This document shows, piece by piece, positions 51,401-60,100 of a stretch of 64,000 nt of DNA. The DNA lies in NCBI GenBank assembly GCA_049841135.1, contig JASGHK010000008.1, positions 1,364,001 to 1,428,000 on the forward strand, given 5' to 3'. The stretch is from JACRCT01 sp049841135. Its GTDB lineage: Bacteria; Myxococcota; Myxococcia; Myxococcales; UBA5297. How positions within the stretch are numbered: the first letter of the stretch is position 1; each line of letters starts with the position of its first letter. The translations under genes were made by a program, and so were the position numbers. Below the pieces are notes generated by a model. The model did no database searches and was not told the origin of the DNA. It saw only the letters and a program-made list of their open reading frames with translations.

Positions 51401-53118
51401 ACCCGAACAGCTCCCCTGAGCTCGCTCCCGAGCCGACGGCACGCGACAGCTCGATGTTCGGGACGACCCCGGAGTCCGGCTTCTCCGAAGAGCCGACCGA
51501 CTTCGCCCCGGACCGGTCGCTCTTCGGTGCCCCAGCTCCGCTCGCCGAGATTGAGCCTGCACCGCAGGCCGCCGAACCCGTCCCCGAGCCCAGCCCGGTG
51601 GCCCCGCCCGCTCCACCGGCGACGCCCGAATTCATCTCCCTCCCCGACGAGCCCTCCACGGGCGAGGTCCCGCTGGCCGCGGCGTCCGAGTTCGTGACGT
51701 TCGAGAACACGGCTCCGGCAGAGGAAGTGGCCTTCGGCGCGGTGCAGATGGACCCGAGCATGGTCGAGCAGGTGACGCCCGGCCAGTGGCAAGACCCGAG
51801 CGCCGTCCAGGCCCTCGAGCTCCCGCCCGACGACAGCCAAGTCGAGCTCGCCTCGGCCCACGAGTTCATGTCGTACCAGCCGGTCGAGCCGGCCCGTGTT
51901 CCGGCCGCCCCCGCTCCGGGCGAAGGGGTCATCCCGGTCGGCATCTACACGCCTCCTCCGGAGCTCTCGCCCGAGCCCGTGCTCGAGCTGGCCGAAGCGG
52001 AGATCGCCCCGGCGACCAGCTTCGAGATGGCGCCTCCCGAGGGGACTCTGCTGGAGAGCCCGCCCGAGGTTGCGCCGAGCCCCGCTCCCGCCTACCCGCC
52101 CCCCGCCTTCGCGGTGTCGGTGCCTCCCACCGCGCCGCCCGCGCCCGCGCCTGCACCGGTTGTAGTGGTGCCCGCGCCGGTCGTGGCCGCCCTGCCTCCC
52201 GAGTGGGAGGCGCCCGCCCCCATCGCCGCTGCGCCCGCTCCGTTCGCACCGGCGCCGATGCCCCTCCAGGCCGCGCACCCGATGTCGGCCCCAACGCCCT
52301 TCCAGCCTGCGCCGGTCGCCCCGCCCCGTCCTCCCTCGGCCTGGGGCCAGACCCCGGCGGCCCCGCCCGTTCCTGCCGCCATTCCGGCAAGGCAGGTGAC
52401 CCCCGACCTCGAGACCATCGAGGAGATCGAGGTCATCGACGACGAGCCCCTCCGCCCGGCCGCTGCACCGGCTCCGATTCCGGCACCAGCTCCCGTCGCG
52501 GCGCGCCCCCCTGCCGCCCCGTTCGCCCCGCACGTGCCCGCTCCCGCGCCGGCATGGCCTCCCCCCGCGGCGCCCCCCGCTCCCACGCCGTTCGCGCGAC
52601 CCCAAGTCCCGATGGCGCCGATGGCGCCGGTCGTTCCAGCAGCCGCGCCCCGCCTCAATCCCGCGATACCCCGGCCCGTCGCCCCGATGCCCGTTCCCGC
52701 CCCGGGGCGCCCGGTGGGCCCGGCCCCTGCGGCGCCCGCCCAGTCGGCCATCATCGCCGGCGAGCACCGGGTCATCGTCCACACGCTCGAAGGCCAGGTG
52801 AAGCGGGGCACGATGCGCAACGTGAACCTGGACGGGGAGAGCCTGGATCTCGAGGTCTACACCGGCCAGCCTCCCGAGAGGCTCCCCACCAAGCGCCTGA
52901 AGGCGGTCTTCTTCCTGCTCGCGCCGGGCGCCAAGCCGCTGCAGCCCAGCGGCAACAAGCTGCGCGTGACCTTCCACGACGAGCGCCAGGTGGCGGGCTT
53001 CGCCCCCGCCTACCGGCCCGAGGACAACGGCTTCTTCATGTTCCCGGCCGATGCCCGCACGAACACCGCACGCATCTACATCTACCGGAGCGCCGTCAAG
53101 AGCATCGCGCGGGGCTAG
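48421..53118 (+). CDS. Giant Pro/Ala/Val-rich repeat protein with C-terminal beta domain
   Basis: A 1565-residue protein without signal peptide. Residues 1-45 form a charged helix (FRFLDDKRLNGSLSSAEEAR) of a kind seen at the start of PilZ-type proteins in this phylum. Residues 80-140 are aromatic/Gly-rich (WGPDGTYYPPGFDMQTGRW, GGYVWDAAAQNW). Three copies of LIATDSAIE occur around 243-305. Residues 360-818 are 27 tandem 17-residue repeats, consensus VEVVPEPxPVAVAAPAP with Gln or Leu at x. A long disordered Pro/Glu region follows. The final 125 residues fold as a small beta domain (HRVIVHTLEGQVKRGTM, LPTKRLKAVFFLL), related to PilZ-like C-terminal modules by pattern. The architecture suggests a long cytoplasmic spacer tethering two folded ends, as in polarity or motility scaffolds; that is inference. 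Confidence 0.8.
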   Translation: MADTLKDAMREFRFLDDKRLNGSLSSAEEARWRYLRTMVGASSSSLIAPASAPVSLQPAVPAAPMEDPNAWMSDAPQPVSGFDHQAQPHWGPDGTYYPPGFDMQTGRWIDAAYEQAYAGGYVWDAAAQNWASLYPAQPEPQPQPQQQPAPQAFGSPQAQAEPFSQLPSSAPPQTSSTPWQMQVNAPGAPPLLDDGDVAGALGSLEAVDPPAAPPSARAPIVPAWSAAASAPASPPVAQPAAAEPLLIATDSAIETIPDQEPLQAKLAEPVLIATDSAIETIPEVELAAHPAPSAPAPLLIATDSAIEVIPDDEAGKAAPVDQLEYVLPTATAPAPLTAFPAPVAVVPAPQPVAVTAPPPIEVVPEPQPVAVAAPAPIEVVPEPQPVAVAAPAPVEVVPEPQPVAVASPVPVEVVPEPQPVAVAAPVPVEVVPEPQPLAVATPAPVEVVPEPQPVAVAAPAPIEVVPEPQPVAVAAPAPVEVVPEPQPVAVAAPAPVEVVPEPQPVAVAAPAPIEVVPEPLPVAVAAPAPIEVVPEPLPVAVAAPAPIEVVPEPLPVAVAAPAPVEVVPEPLPVAVAAPAPVEVVPEPLPVAVAAPAPVEVVPEPQPVAVAVPAPVEVVPEPQPVAVAAPAPVEVVPEPQPVAVAAPAPVEVVPESQPAAVAAPAPVEVVPEAHLAALAAPAPVEVVPEPQPVAVAAPAPVEVVPEAQPVAVAAPAPVEVVPEPLPVAVVAPAPVEVAPEAQPAAVAAPALVEVVPEPLPVAVAAPAPVGVVPEPLPVAVASPAPVEVVPEPLPVAVAAPAPVEVAPEPLPVAVVAPAPLAVSQQEPDAVPDLIEVVPEPQAVADAPDLLEVVPEPQVVASVPAPAEVVPPPALAIPEPAATAEALSTDWSVPGEGPVTVQPIPEPLPVVEAIAEPEPVAAPAPELQPAFPSADSVQAPPTAVPEVPQDWQAIPPAPEAPPPAAGWQELPPPPDAAPAAVPSTPEPQVWSAEGIDPNSSPELAPEPTARDSSMFGTTPESGFSEEPTDFAPDRSLFGAPAPLAEIEPAPQAAEPVPEPSPVAPPAPPATPEFISLPDEPSTGEVPLAAASEFVTFENTAPAEEVAFGAVQMDPSMVEQVTPGQWQDPSAVQALELPPDDSQVELASAHEFMSYQPVEPARVPAAPAPGEGVIPVGIYTPPPELSPEPVLELAEAEIAPATSFEMAPPEGTLLESPPEVAPSPAPAYPPPAFAVSVPPTAPPAPAPAPVVVVPAPVVAALPPEWEAPAPIAAAPAPFAPAPMPLQAAHPMSAPTPFQPAPVAPPRPPSAWGQTPAAPPVPAAIPARQVTPDLETIEEIEVIDDEPLRPAAAPAPIPAPAPVAARPPAAPFAPHVPAPAPAWPPPAAPPAPTPFARPQVPMAPMAPVVPAAAPRLNPAIPRPVAPMPVPAPGRPVGPAPAAPAQSAIIAGEHRVIVHTLEGQVKRGTMRNVNLDGESLDLEVYTGQPPERLPTKRLKAVFFLLAPGAKPLQPSGNKLRVTFHDERQVAGFAPAYRPEDNGFFMFPADARTNTARIYIYRSAVKSIARG
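49498..50874 (+). repeat. 27 tandem 51-bp units coding for 17-residue repeats
   Basis: Units begin at 49498 and recur every 51 bp to 50824 with no length change: 1377 bp in all. Differences are mostly single substitutions, such as ATC or GTC at codon 1 and CAG or CTG at codon 8. Runs of neighbouring units share the same variant (units 10-14 have CTG), so blocks appear to have spread by local duplication or conversion. A degenerate unit precedes the array at 49447 and partial ones follow near 50914. Confidence 0.95.
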
Positions 53119-53222
53119 TCGGACCTCCTCTCCAGGCGCGCTGTAGGTCTGCTCCCAGTCGCTGCCGCCAGGCGAGGGCGGAGCTATGATGCACGGCCTT
53201 CCAGTGCCGGAAAGGCCTCCTC

Positions 53223-55853
53223 ATGAATGCACCTCTGCGTCCCCTCGGCTTGGCGGCCCTCGCTGCCGGGCTGCTCTGCGCCTGCGGCACCTCCGCGGTC
53301 GACCCCACCCTCTCGGCCCAGCGCGGCGCCTCGCCGCTGGTCGCGGAGTTCGCCCAGGCCTCGCTGGAGAGCGGCGTGCCGGTGGACCTGCTCCTTTCGG
53401 TCGCCTACTCCGAGACGCGCTTCAGCCAGCGCGGCGGCAAGCCTTCGGCGCTCGACGGCTACGGCATGATGCACCTGCGCGCGGGCTCGACCCTGGAGCG
53501 CGCCTCGCAGCTGTCCGGCCTGCCCGTCGACGCGCTCAAGCGTGACGTGCGCGCCAACGTGCGCGGCGCGGCGCTGGTGTTGGCCGAGCTGGCGCGCGAA
53601 GGCGGCATCCGCCCTGCCTCGCTGGCCGACTGGAAGCCCGCCCTCTCCCGCTACTCCGGCCTGGGCGAGTGGGGCCCGCACTACGCGGCGCAGGTGCTGG
53701 ACGTGGTCGCCGCCGGCGCCCAGGGCGTCGACGAGCAGGGGCTCTCCCTCGAGGTCAAGGCCCACCCCGAGGCGCGGGTGACGCTCGTGGGCGACGAGCT
53801 GGGCCAGATGGGCTTCGAGGCCCGCCCCGACTACTCCGGCGCCGACTGGGTCGGCCCCTCGCCCAACTCCTCCAGCCGCAGCGGCACCGCCATCGACATG
53901 GTGGTCATCCACACCTGCCAGGGCGGCTTCTCCGGCTGCGTGGGCTGGTTGCTCAACAGCGCGGCGCAGGCCTCGGCCCACTACGTCGTCAGCTCCACCG
54001 GCACGGTGGACCAGCTGGTGGAGGAGTACCTGAAGGCCTGGCACGCCACCTGTGTCAACCCGCGCTCGGTGGGCATCGAGCACGAGGGCTACGTCGACGA
54101 CCCCGACCGCTGGTACACGGAGGCCATGTACTGCGCCAGCGCCAAGCTGGTGAAGTCCATCTGCACCCGCCACGGCATCCCCTGCGACCGCAGCCACGTC
54201 ATCGGCCACAAGGAGGCCAACGACCTGTATTGCGGCCCCGGCCACACCGACCCGGGCTCGGGCTGGAACTGGACCAAGTTCATGAGCTACGTGAACAGCG
54301 GCTGCGGCGGCACGGGCACCGGGCGCCTGCTGGGCTTCGTCTACAAGAACCCCACCAACGACGCGGCCAGCCGGCTCTCGGGCGTGACGGTCAAGCTCGC
54401 CAGCGGCGAGACCGTCACCACGGACGCGAGCGGCCTGTACACCTTCAGCGTCGCTCCCGGCAGTTACACCGCCACCGCGACGGCCACCGGCTACCAGAGC
54501 GCCTCGGTCACCCGTACGGTCGCGGCGGGCGCGGACACCTGGGGCTCCATCGGGCTGGACGCCGCCGCCACGCCTGCCACCACGGGCCAGTACTACGGCT
54601 CGGTGTACGAGGTGAACGCGGCCAATCCTGGCGACATGACCAAGAAGCTGCCCGGCGCGACGGTCACTCTGGATACCGGCGCCACGACCACCGCGCGGAG
54701 CGACCCCGCCGACGCCGTCTTCAAGTTCGAGGACGTCAAGGTCGGCGCGCACACCGCGACCGCCTCGCTCACCGGCTACAAGACCGGCTCGTCGACCAAG
54801 ACCGTGGTCGAGTGTGCCGCGCCCGGGACGTCCTGCACCACGTGGGGCTCCATCGGCCTGGTCAAGGACGGCGGCACCGTGGTCACCCCGCCCAAGGTCA
54901 TCATCACCACCCCAGCCGACGGCGCGATTCTCGAGGAGGCGCGGGTCGATCTCACCGGCCAGGTCGACAACGCCACGGACGTGCAGACCGTGAAGATCGA
55001 GTGGGCCGGCCAGAGCGTGAACCCGCCCATCGGCACGGGCGCGACGTTCAGCGCACCGGTGAAGGTGCCGCCGGGCGACACGACCATCAAGGTGACCGCG
55101 ACCAACTCCGCCGGCAGCGGCGAGGCCACGGTGACGGTGCACTTCAAGACCGGCCTGTGCGGCTTCGTGTACGAGAGCGCCGCTGAGGGCGGGGGCGAGT
55201 CGGCGCGCATCGGCGGGGCGACGGTGGAGCTGTTGCCCTCGGGCGACCTGTGCGCTGCGGCGATCGCGTCGGCGACAACGGCGAGCCCCGACGGCACCTG
55301 GTGCATCGACGCCGCGCCCGGCGACTACTACCTGCGCGTCAAGGCCGCCAGCCACCTGACGTCAGTCGAGGGCGTGACCATCTCCGACGAGCGCCGCGGG
55401 TCGTCGAACGTCGGCGTGCCGGCCGGGACGGACCCGGCCCCGGCCATCGAGATCACCGACCCGGTCCCGGGCACTGACGGCAAGATTTCCACCACCGGCA
55501 CCAGCGTGACCCTGACCGGCAACGTCCAGGGCATGAACGCCTCCAAGGTGACGGCCAACGGAACCGAGCTGGACGTCTCCGAGAACACCTTCACCCTCTC
55601 GGGCTTTGCGATCTCCGGCGAGACCACGATCGAGTTCGTGGCCACCGGCACCTGTGGCGAGACGGCGTCGCTCACCGTGACGGTGGTCCCACAGACCACC
55701 CCAGCGCCGGACGCCGGTACCCCAACCAAGCCCGATGCCGGCAACCAACCGGTCGCGAACTCGGGCGCGTGCGGCTGCTCTGCCGGCGGCGAGGGCCTGA
55801 CGCTGGTCGGCCTGGCCGCGATGCTGGCGGCGCTGGTCCGCAGGCGCAGGTAG
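53223..55853 (+). CDS. Peptidoglycan hydrolase: transglycosylase-like and amidase domains, with MYXO-CTERM
   Basis: An 876-residue exported protein. The N-terminus has a lipobox-like LCAC (Cys 21). Domain 1 (about 38-170) resembles lytic transglycosylases: LLLSVAYSETRFSQ with Glu 64 as candidate catalytic residue, then DGYGMMHLRAGSTLE. Domain 2 (about 215-355) is an N-acetylmuramoyl-L-alanine amidase of the Amidase_2 type, with zinc ligand His 230 (VVIHTCQGG), SAHYVVSSTGTVDQLVEE, Glu 286 (VGIEHEG), and His 341 and Asp 343 (GPGHTDPG). Carboxypeptidase-regulatory-like and Ig-like beta domains follow (about 365-830), and the protein ends GACGCSAGG, a hydrophobic helix and RRRR. It would cut both glycan and peptide bonds. 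Two sorting signals in one protein are unusual. Confidence 0.85.
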   Translation: MNAPLRPLGLAALAAGLLCACGTSAVDPTLSAQRGASPLVAEFAQASLESGVPVDLLLSVAYSETRFSQRGGKPSALDGYGMMHLRAGSTLERASQLSGLPVDALKRDVRANVRGAALVLAELAREGGIRPASLADWKPALSRYSGLGEWGPHYAAQVLDVVAAGAQGVDEQGLSLEVKAHPEARVTLVGDELGQMGFEARPDYSGADWVGPSPNSSSRSGTAIDMVVIHTCQGGFSGCVGWLLNSAAQASAHYVVSSTGTVDQLVEEYLKAWHATCVNPRSVGIEHEGYVDDPDRWYTEAMYCASAKLVKSICTRHGIPCDRSHVIGHKEANDLYCGPGHTDPGSGWNWTKFMSYVNSGCGGTGTGRLLGFVYKNPTNDAASRLSGVTVKLASGETVTTDASGLYTFSVAPGSYTATATATGYQSASVTRTVAAGADTWGSIGLDAAATPATTGQYYGSVYEVNAANPGDMTKKLPGATVTLDTGATTTARSDPADAVFKFEDVKVGAHTATASLTGYKTGSSTKTVVECAAPGTSCTTWGSIGLVKDGGTVVTPPKVIITTPADGAILEEARVDLTGQVDNATDVQTVKIEWAGQSVNPPIGTGATFSAPVKVPPGDTTIKVTATNSAGSGEATVTVHFKTGLCGFVYESAAEGGGESARIGGATVELLPSGDLCAAAIASATTASPDGTWCIDAAPGDYYLRVKAASHLTSVEGVTISDERRGSSNVGVPAGTDPAPAIEITDPVPGTDGKISTTGTSVTLTGNVQGMNASKVTANGTELDVSENTFTLSGFAISGETTIEFVATGTCGETASLTVTVVPQTTPAPDAGTPTKPDAGNQPVANSGACGCSAGGEGLTLVGLAAMLAALVRRRR

Positions 55854-55867
55854 CAGCCCTCCCCCTG

Positions 55868-55895
55868 CCCCCTCCCAACTCTGTGCGGGAGGGGG
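55868..55895 (+). terminator. CCCCCTCCC/GGGAGGGGG hairpin after the hydrolase gene
   Basis: A 9-bp perfect stem with a 10-base loop, 14 bp beyond the stop at 55853. No T-run follows. It resembles the element at 27898-27919. The 197-bp gap to 56051 holds nothing else I recognise. Confidence 0.5.
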
Positions 55896-56050
55896 TCCGC
55901 TCATCGCCTTCGTCCGCCTTGGCCGGAGCTCTTGGCTCTCGACGGTGGGATCGGCTCGACGGCCTTCAGGCCGCGACGCTGCTCAGCCGCATGGCGATGA
56001 ACGAGCAGACCCCAGACGTCATGCACGACGCCCACAGGAAGCGAGCGCTG

Positions 56051-56806
56051 TTAGTTCAAGTACGTCGGCTTCTTCGGCTCGCGGTCGCGCTCGGGCGGCG
56101 GCACGACCTGCAGGTGCCTCGAGCGCCGCTTGAGCTGCTTGTCGATCCACCAGGCGCGCAGGTGGAGCCAGGCGCGCCGCGGAGAGAGCCCTCGCTTGAG
56201 CAGGAGGTAGCCGATGCCCATGGCCAGGACTGGGGCGACGAAGGGCTGCCACTGGCCCATCAGCGCGTTGAGCGCTGGGATGCCGAGCGAGAGCACCAGC
56301 AGCACGGGCGCGCGGACCGGGATGACGAACAGGTAGACGGTGGCGTGCCAGTTCATCAGCACCCAGGCCAGTACTACCGCCTCGCCCGCGACGAAGGTGC
56401 CCTCCGGCATTCCCGCCGAGATCCCTGGCACCAGGAGCGCCAAGCCGGTGACCAGGAGCGCCGCCCCAACCCCGGTGGCAAAGAAGTAGAAGAGGAACCG
56501 CTGCTGCCCCCACGCACGCTCCAGCGGAGCCGCGAACATCCAGAGGACCAAGGCCTCGTAGAGGATGAGCGAGAGTGGATGGAGCTGCAGGAAGAGGTAG
56601 GTGAAGGGCGTCCACAGCTTGAGCGCAAAGAGCTGCGCCGGCGCGAACGAGAGCGCCCGGTAAAGGCCGCCCTTGGTGCCGAAGCCGATGTCGGCCATCG
56701 CCACGATGCTGACCACACCGGTCACCACCATCAGGGCGAGCGTAGCCGGCGGCGGGCGCCGGAAGACTCCGCCGAAGTCCATCTGGACAGGGCGCACGTT
56801 GGTCAT
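56051..56806 (-). CDS. Rhomboid-like membrane protein lacking catalytic residues
   Basis: A 251-residue protein with six predicted membrane helices and a basic cytoplasmic tail (HLRAWWIDKQLKRRSRHL). The order of helices, the LWTPFTYLFLQLHPLSLIL segment after helix 1 and LERAWGQQRFLFYFFATGVG resemble rhomboid-like proteins of the TMEM115/DUF1751 type. The GxSG serine motif is replaced (EGTFVAGEAVVLAW) and no His is found in the last helix, so proteolysis is not expected. Such proteins bind or sort membrane partners. It lies just after the MYXO-CTERM hydrolase but on the opposite strand. No Shine-Dalgarno is seen before ATG 56806. Confidence 0.7.
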   Translation of the reverse strand: MTNVRPVQMDFGGVFRRPPPATLALMVVTGVVSIVAMADIGFGTKGGLYRALSFAPAQLFALKLWTPFTYLFLQLHPLSLILYEALVLWMFAAPLERAWGQQRFLFYFFATGVGAALLVTGLALLVPGISAGMPEGTFVAGEAVVLAWVLMNWHATVYLFVIPVRAPVLLVLSLGIPALNALMGQWQPFVAPVLAMGIGYLLLKRGLSPRRAWLHLRAWWIDKQLKRRSRHLQVVPPPERDREPKKPTYLN

Positions 56807-56840
56807 CGAAGCACCCGGACGGACCGCAAGGGGCAGACGC

Positions 56841-57047
56841 CTACTTGGCCTTGGCGGCCTCCCGCTCGCGGTAGAAGAGCGTGATGGTCAGGCAGTGGAA
56901 CTCCTTGTCACTCGACTGCGTGACGACCTTGTCCACCACCTCGAGCTGCGCGTTGTTCTGCAGCCACCGGGTGATGTTTTCGCCCATGCTCTCCCGGTCG
57001 CGGGCCAGCGTGGTCGAGAAGATCTTGACCCCGGTGTAGTTAGCCAT
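56841..57047 (-). CDS. Small conserved-looking protein
   Basis: A 68-residue soluble protein starting MANYTGVKIFSTTLARDRES, with GAGGAGG ten bases upstream. A helix (GENITRWLQNNAQLEVVD) and two strands (KVVTQSSDKEFHCLTITLFY) give an alpha/beta pattern. Length and pattern suggest a compact conserved domain; I do not know the name. It follows smc by about 120 bp, after a strong terminator, and precedes the rhomboid-like gene by 34 bp. Confidence 0.65.
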   Translation of the reverse strand: MANYTGVKIFSTTLARDRESMGENITRWLQNNAQLEVVDKVVTQSSDKEFHCLTITLFYREREAAKAK

Positions 57048-57095
57048 CTGCGCTCCTCCTCACAACGTCGAGGCTCTTGTTTCCCCCAATGGGGG

Positions 57096-57135
57096 CGGAA
57101 AAACAAGGCCCCAGGCCGTTGCTGGCCCGGGGCCT
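57096..57135 (-). terminator. Rho-independent terminator of smc
   Basis: On the minus strand a 12-bp stem (AGGCCCCGGGCC with one mismatch) is followed by TTGTTTTTCC, 31 bp after the smc stop. A second small hairpin, CCCCC-AAT-GGGGG, lies just beyond at 57083-57095. Confidence 0.8.
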
Positions 57136-57166
57136 GACGACTCCGAGGACTGAGACAACCGCCGGG

Positions 57167-60100
57167 CTAGGCGCTCGCGGCAGGCGTCGGCGCCTGCTCG
57201 GGCGGGGTCTGGTTCGCCGGCTGCGCGGCCACGCGCTCGGAGATCTTCACGCCGACGATCTTCGAGACGCCCGGCTCCTCCATGGTCACGCCGTACATGG
57301 TGTCGGCGATCTGCATGGTGCGCTTGTTGTGCGTGATGAGGATGAACTGGGAGACCTTGCTCATCTCCTTCACGATCTCGTTGTAGCGGCCGACGTTGGC
57401 GTCGTCGAGCGGGGCGTCGACCTCGTCGAGCAGGCAGAACGGCGTCGGCTTGATGAGGAAGATGGCGAAGATGAGCGCCACCGCGGTGAGCGCCTTCTCG
57501 CCGCCGGAGAGCAGGTTCACGCTCTGCAGCTTCTTGCCGGGCGGCTGGGCCATGATCTCGATGCCCGGGTCGCCGCCCTGCTCGTTGGGCACCAGCATCA
57601 GGCTGGCGCGCCCGCCGTTGAACAGGCGTGGGAAGACCTGCTGGAACTTCTCGTTGACCACCTCGAAGGCCTGGTCGAAGCGCTCCTTGCTGGTCTTGTT
57701 GATGCGCACGATGGCCCGGCGCAGCTGGGCCAGCGACTGCTCGAGGTCGCCCTTCTGCTTCTTGAGGAAGTCGTGCCGCTCGACCAGCTCCTTGTGCTCC
57801 TCGATGGCGGTCAGGTTGATCTCGCCCATGCGCTCGACCTGGTCGCGCAGGTCCTTGAGCTCGGCCTCCTTCTCGGGCGTGGGCGGCCGGCGCCAGTGGT
57901 AGTCGTACAGCTCCACCGAGAGCTCCACCGCGTAGCGGTCGCGGATGGAGTCGGACAGGTGCGAGCGCTCCAGCACGTACTCGCGCTCCTTGAGCGCGTG
58001 TCCGGCGAGCCCGCTCTGCAGCTCCTCCAGGCGCTTGCGGACGGCGCGCAGGTCGTTCTCGCCGGTGCGCAGCTTCTCGGCCCCCTCCTCGTACGCGCCG
58101 CGGGCGGTGAAGCGCTCGCCCTGGACCGCGTCGAGCGAGAGCGCCAGCTTCTGCAGCTCCTCGCGCATCGCCGAGGACTTCTCGAGCAGGGCCTCGCGGC
58201 TGCCGCCGGCGTCCTTGACCGTCGCCTCCAGGCGGGTGCGCCGCTCGCCCAGCTCGGAGAGCGTGGAGGTCGCGCGCGACAGGCTCTTCTCCACCGACTC
58301 GCGGCGCTCGAAGTCCGCGGCCACCTTGACCTGCAGGTTGGTCCGCTCCGCCGTCAGCTCGGCGATGCGGGCGCGTACCGAGGCCAGCTGCTCGGAGAGG
58401 TCGCGCACCCGGTTCTCGCGGCCCTCGCGCTCGGTCTCGGCCTGGGCGCCCTGGCCCGAGGCGCTGGTCTCCTCCGCGCCGATCTCGGAGAGGGCCCGGT
58501 GCATCCCGTCGAGCTCGACGGTCAGCTTCTCCAGCCGCTCGCGGGTGCGGGAGAGGTCCTCGGTGGTGCGGTGCAGGTCCTTCTCCTGCTCGACCACGGT
58601 CAGGTCCTCGCTGTGCGAGTCCTTGGAGAGGCCCTTGAGCGTGCCCTCCAGCTGGGCAATCCGCTCCGCCATGCGCCGGTGCTTCTCCTGGCAGACCGAC
58701 ATCTCGGACTCGATGATCTTGACCTTCTCCTCCAGGTCCGCGATCTCGCGCTTCTTGTGCAGCGCGCCGACGCCGGGGCCCTCGACGGTGCCGCCGAAGA
58801 CCGCGCCGGTCGGCTCGATGACCTCGCCGTCGAGCGTGACCACCGTATGCGGCCGGCCGGTCCTGGAGTAGAGGACCGCGGCCTCGAGGTCCTTGACCAC
58901 CACCACGTCGCCCAAGAGGTGCTGGACGAGCAGCGAGAACTCCGGCGCGCAGGTGACCATCTCCGCCGCCGCGCCGATCACCCCGAGGATGGACGTGTCG
59001 GGCTGGGCGACCTGGGTCGCCGAGGCGACGTCGAGCGGCAGGAACGCGCCGCGGCCCTCCTGGGTCTGCTTGAGGTAGGTGGCGAGCTCGATGCCCTTCT
59101 GCTTGTCGGAGACGATGACCGTCTGCAGCCGGTCGCCGAGGACGGCCTCGATGGCCTTCTCGATCTCCACCGGCGCGCGCACGACGTCGGAGACCAGGCC
59201 GTGGACGCCGGCGTACTCGGGGTCGTCGCCCACGTGGGTCATCACCGCGCGGACGCCGCGACCGTAGCCCTCGTAGTTCTTCTCGATCTCCTTGAGGGAG
59301 TGCAGGCGGCTGCGGCGGTCGGAGAAGCTCCTCGCGCACGGCGATGAGGCGCGCCTCGTTCTCCATGAACTCGCGGCGGCTGCGCTCCAGCGCCTCCTCC
59401 TCGCCGACGCGGCGCTCCTCGAGGGCCAGCCGCATCTGGCGGCTGGCGCCCAGCTTCTCGTGGAAGCCCTCACGGGTCTGCTCGAGCTCGCGGGCGTGGG
59501 TGAGCAGCTCCTCGCGCTCGGCGGTGACCCGGGCCACGCGGCCCTCGAGGTCGGCCTTCTGGCGGACGAGGTTCTCCAGGTGGCTCTTGCCGCTGGCGAT
59601 GCGCGAGAGGGCCGAGACCAAGAGCGAGCGCTCGGAGTCGAGCCGCTCGACGGTCTGCTCCTCTTCCCGGGCGAGCTTGCCCAGCTCGTCGCGCACGAAG
59701 ATGAGGCGGCGGTCGTCGTCGGTGGCCAGGCCGTCCAGCGAGCTGCGCTGGGCCTCCAGGGCCTCCTTCTCGGCGCCGAGCGTCGCGGTGGCGGCGGCGA
59801 TCTCCCCGAGCTCGCGCTCGGCCTCGCCCACGCGGGCGCCGGCGGACTCGAGTCGCGGCCCCAGGCCTCGAGGTTGGCGGCGCCGACCTTGGTCTGGTTG
59901 TCGATCTCGTGGGCCTTCTCGTCCAGCACGCGCAGCGCCTTCTCGTCGGCGGCGAGCTTCTCGCGGGTCTTCTCGATCTCCGCTTCGGCGGCGATGACCT
60001 TCTCGGTCAGCTCCTTCTCCTCGCCCGTCAGGCCCTCGGCGGCTTCGCGCGCGGCCTTGGCCTGCGCGGAGAGCTCCAGGTACTTGAGGGTCGCGGTGTG

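Noticed and set aside
48496..52977. A 1493-codon open frame antisense to the giant repeat gene
   Set aside because: It arises from the low stop frequency of GC-rich repeats on both strands. Its product is Arg/Asp/Gly-rich without domains, whereas the plus frame has a promoter, a ribosome binding site and folded ends.
57077..59347. A 756-codon plus-strand frame opposite smc
   Set aside because: Leu/Val/Asp/Arg-rich antisense reading of coiled-coil codons, with no domain and no start signal.
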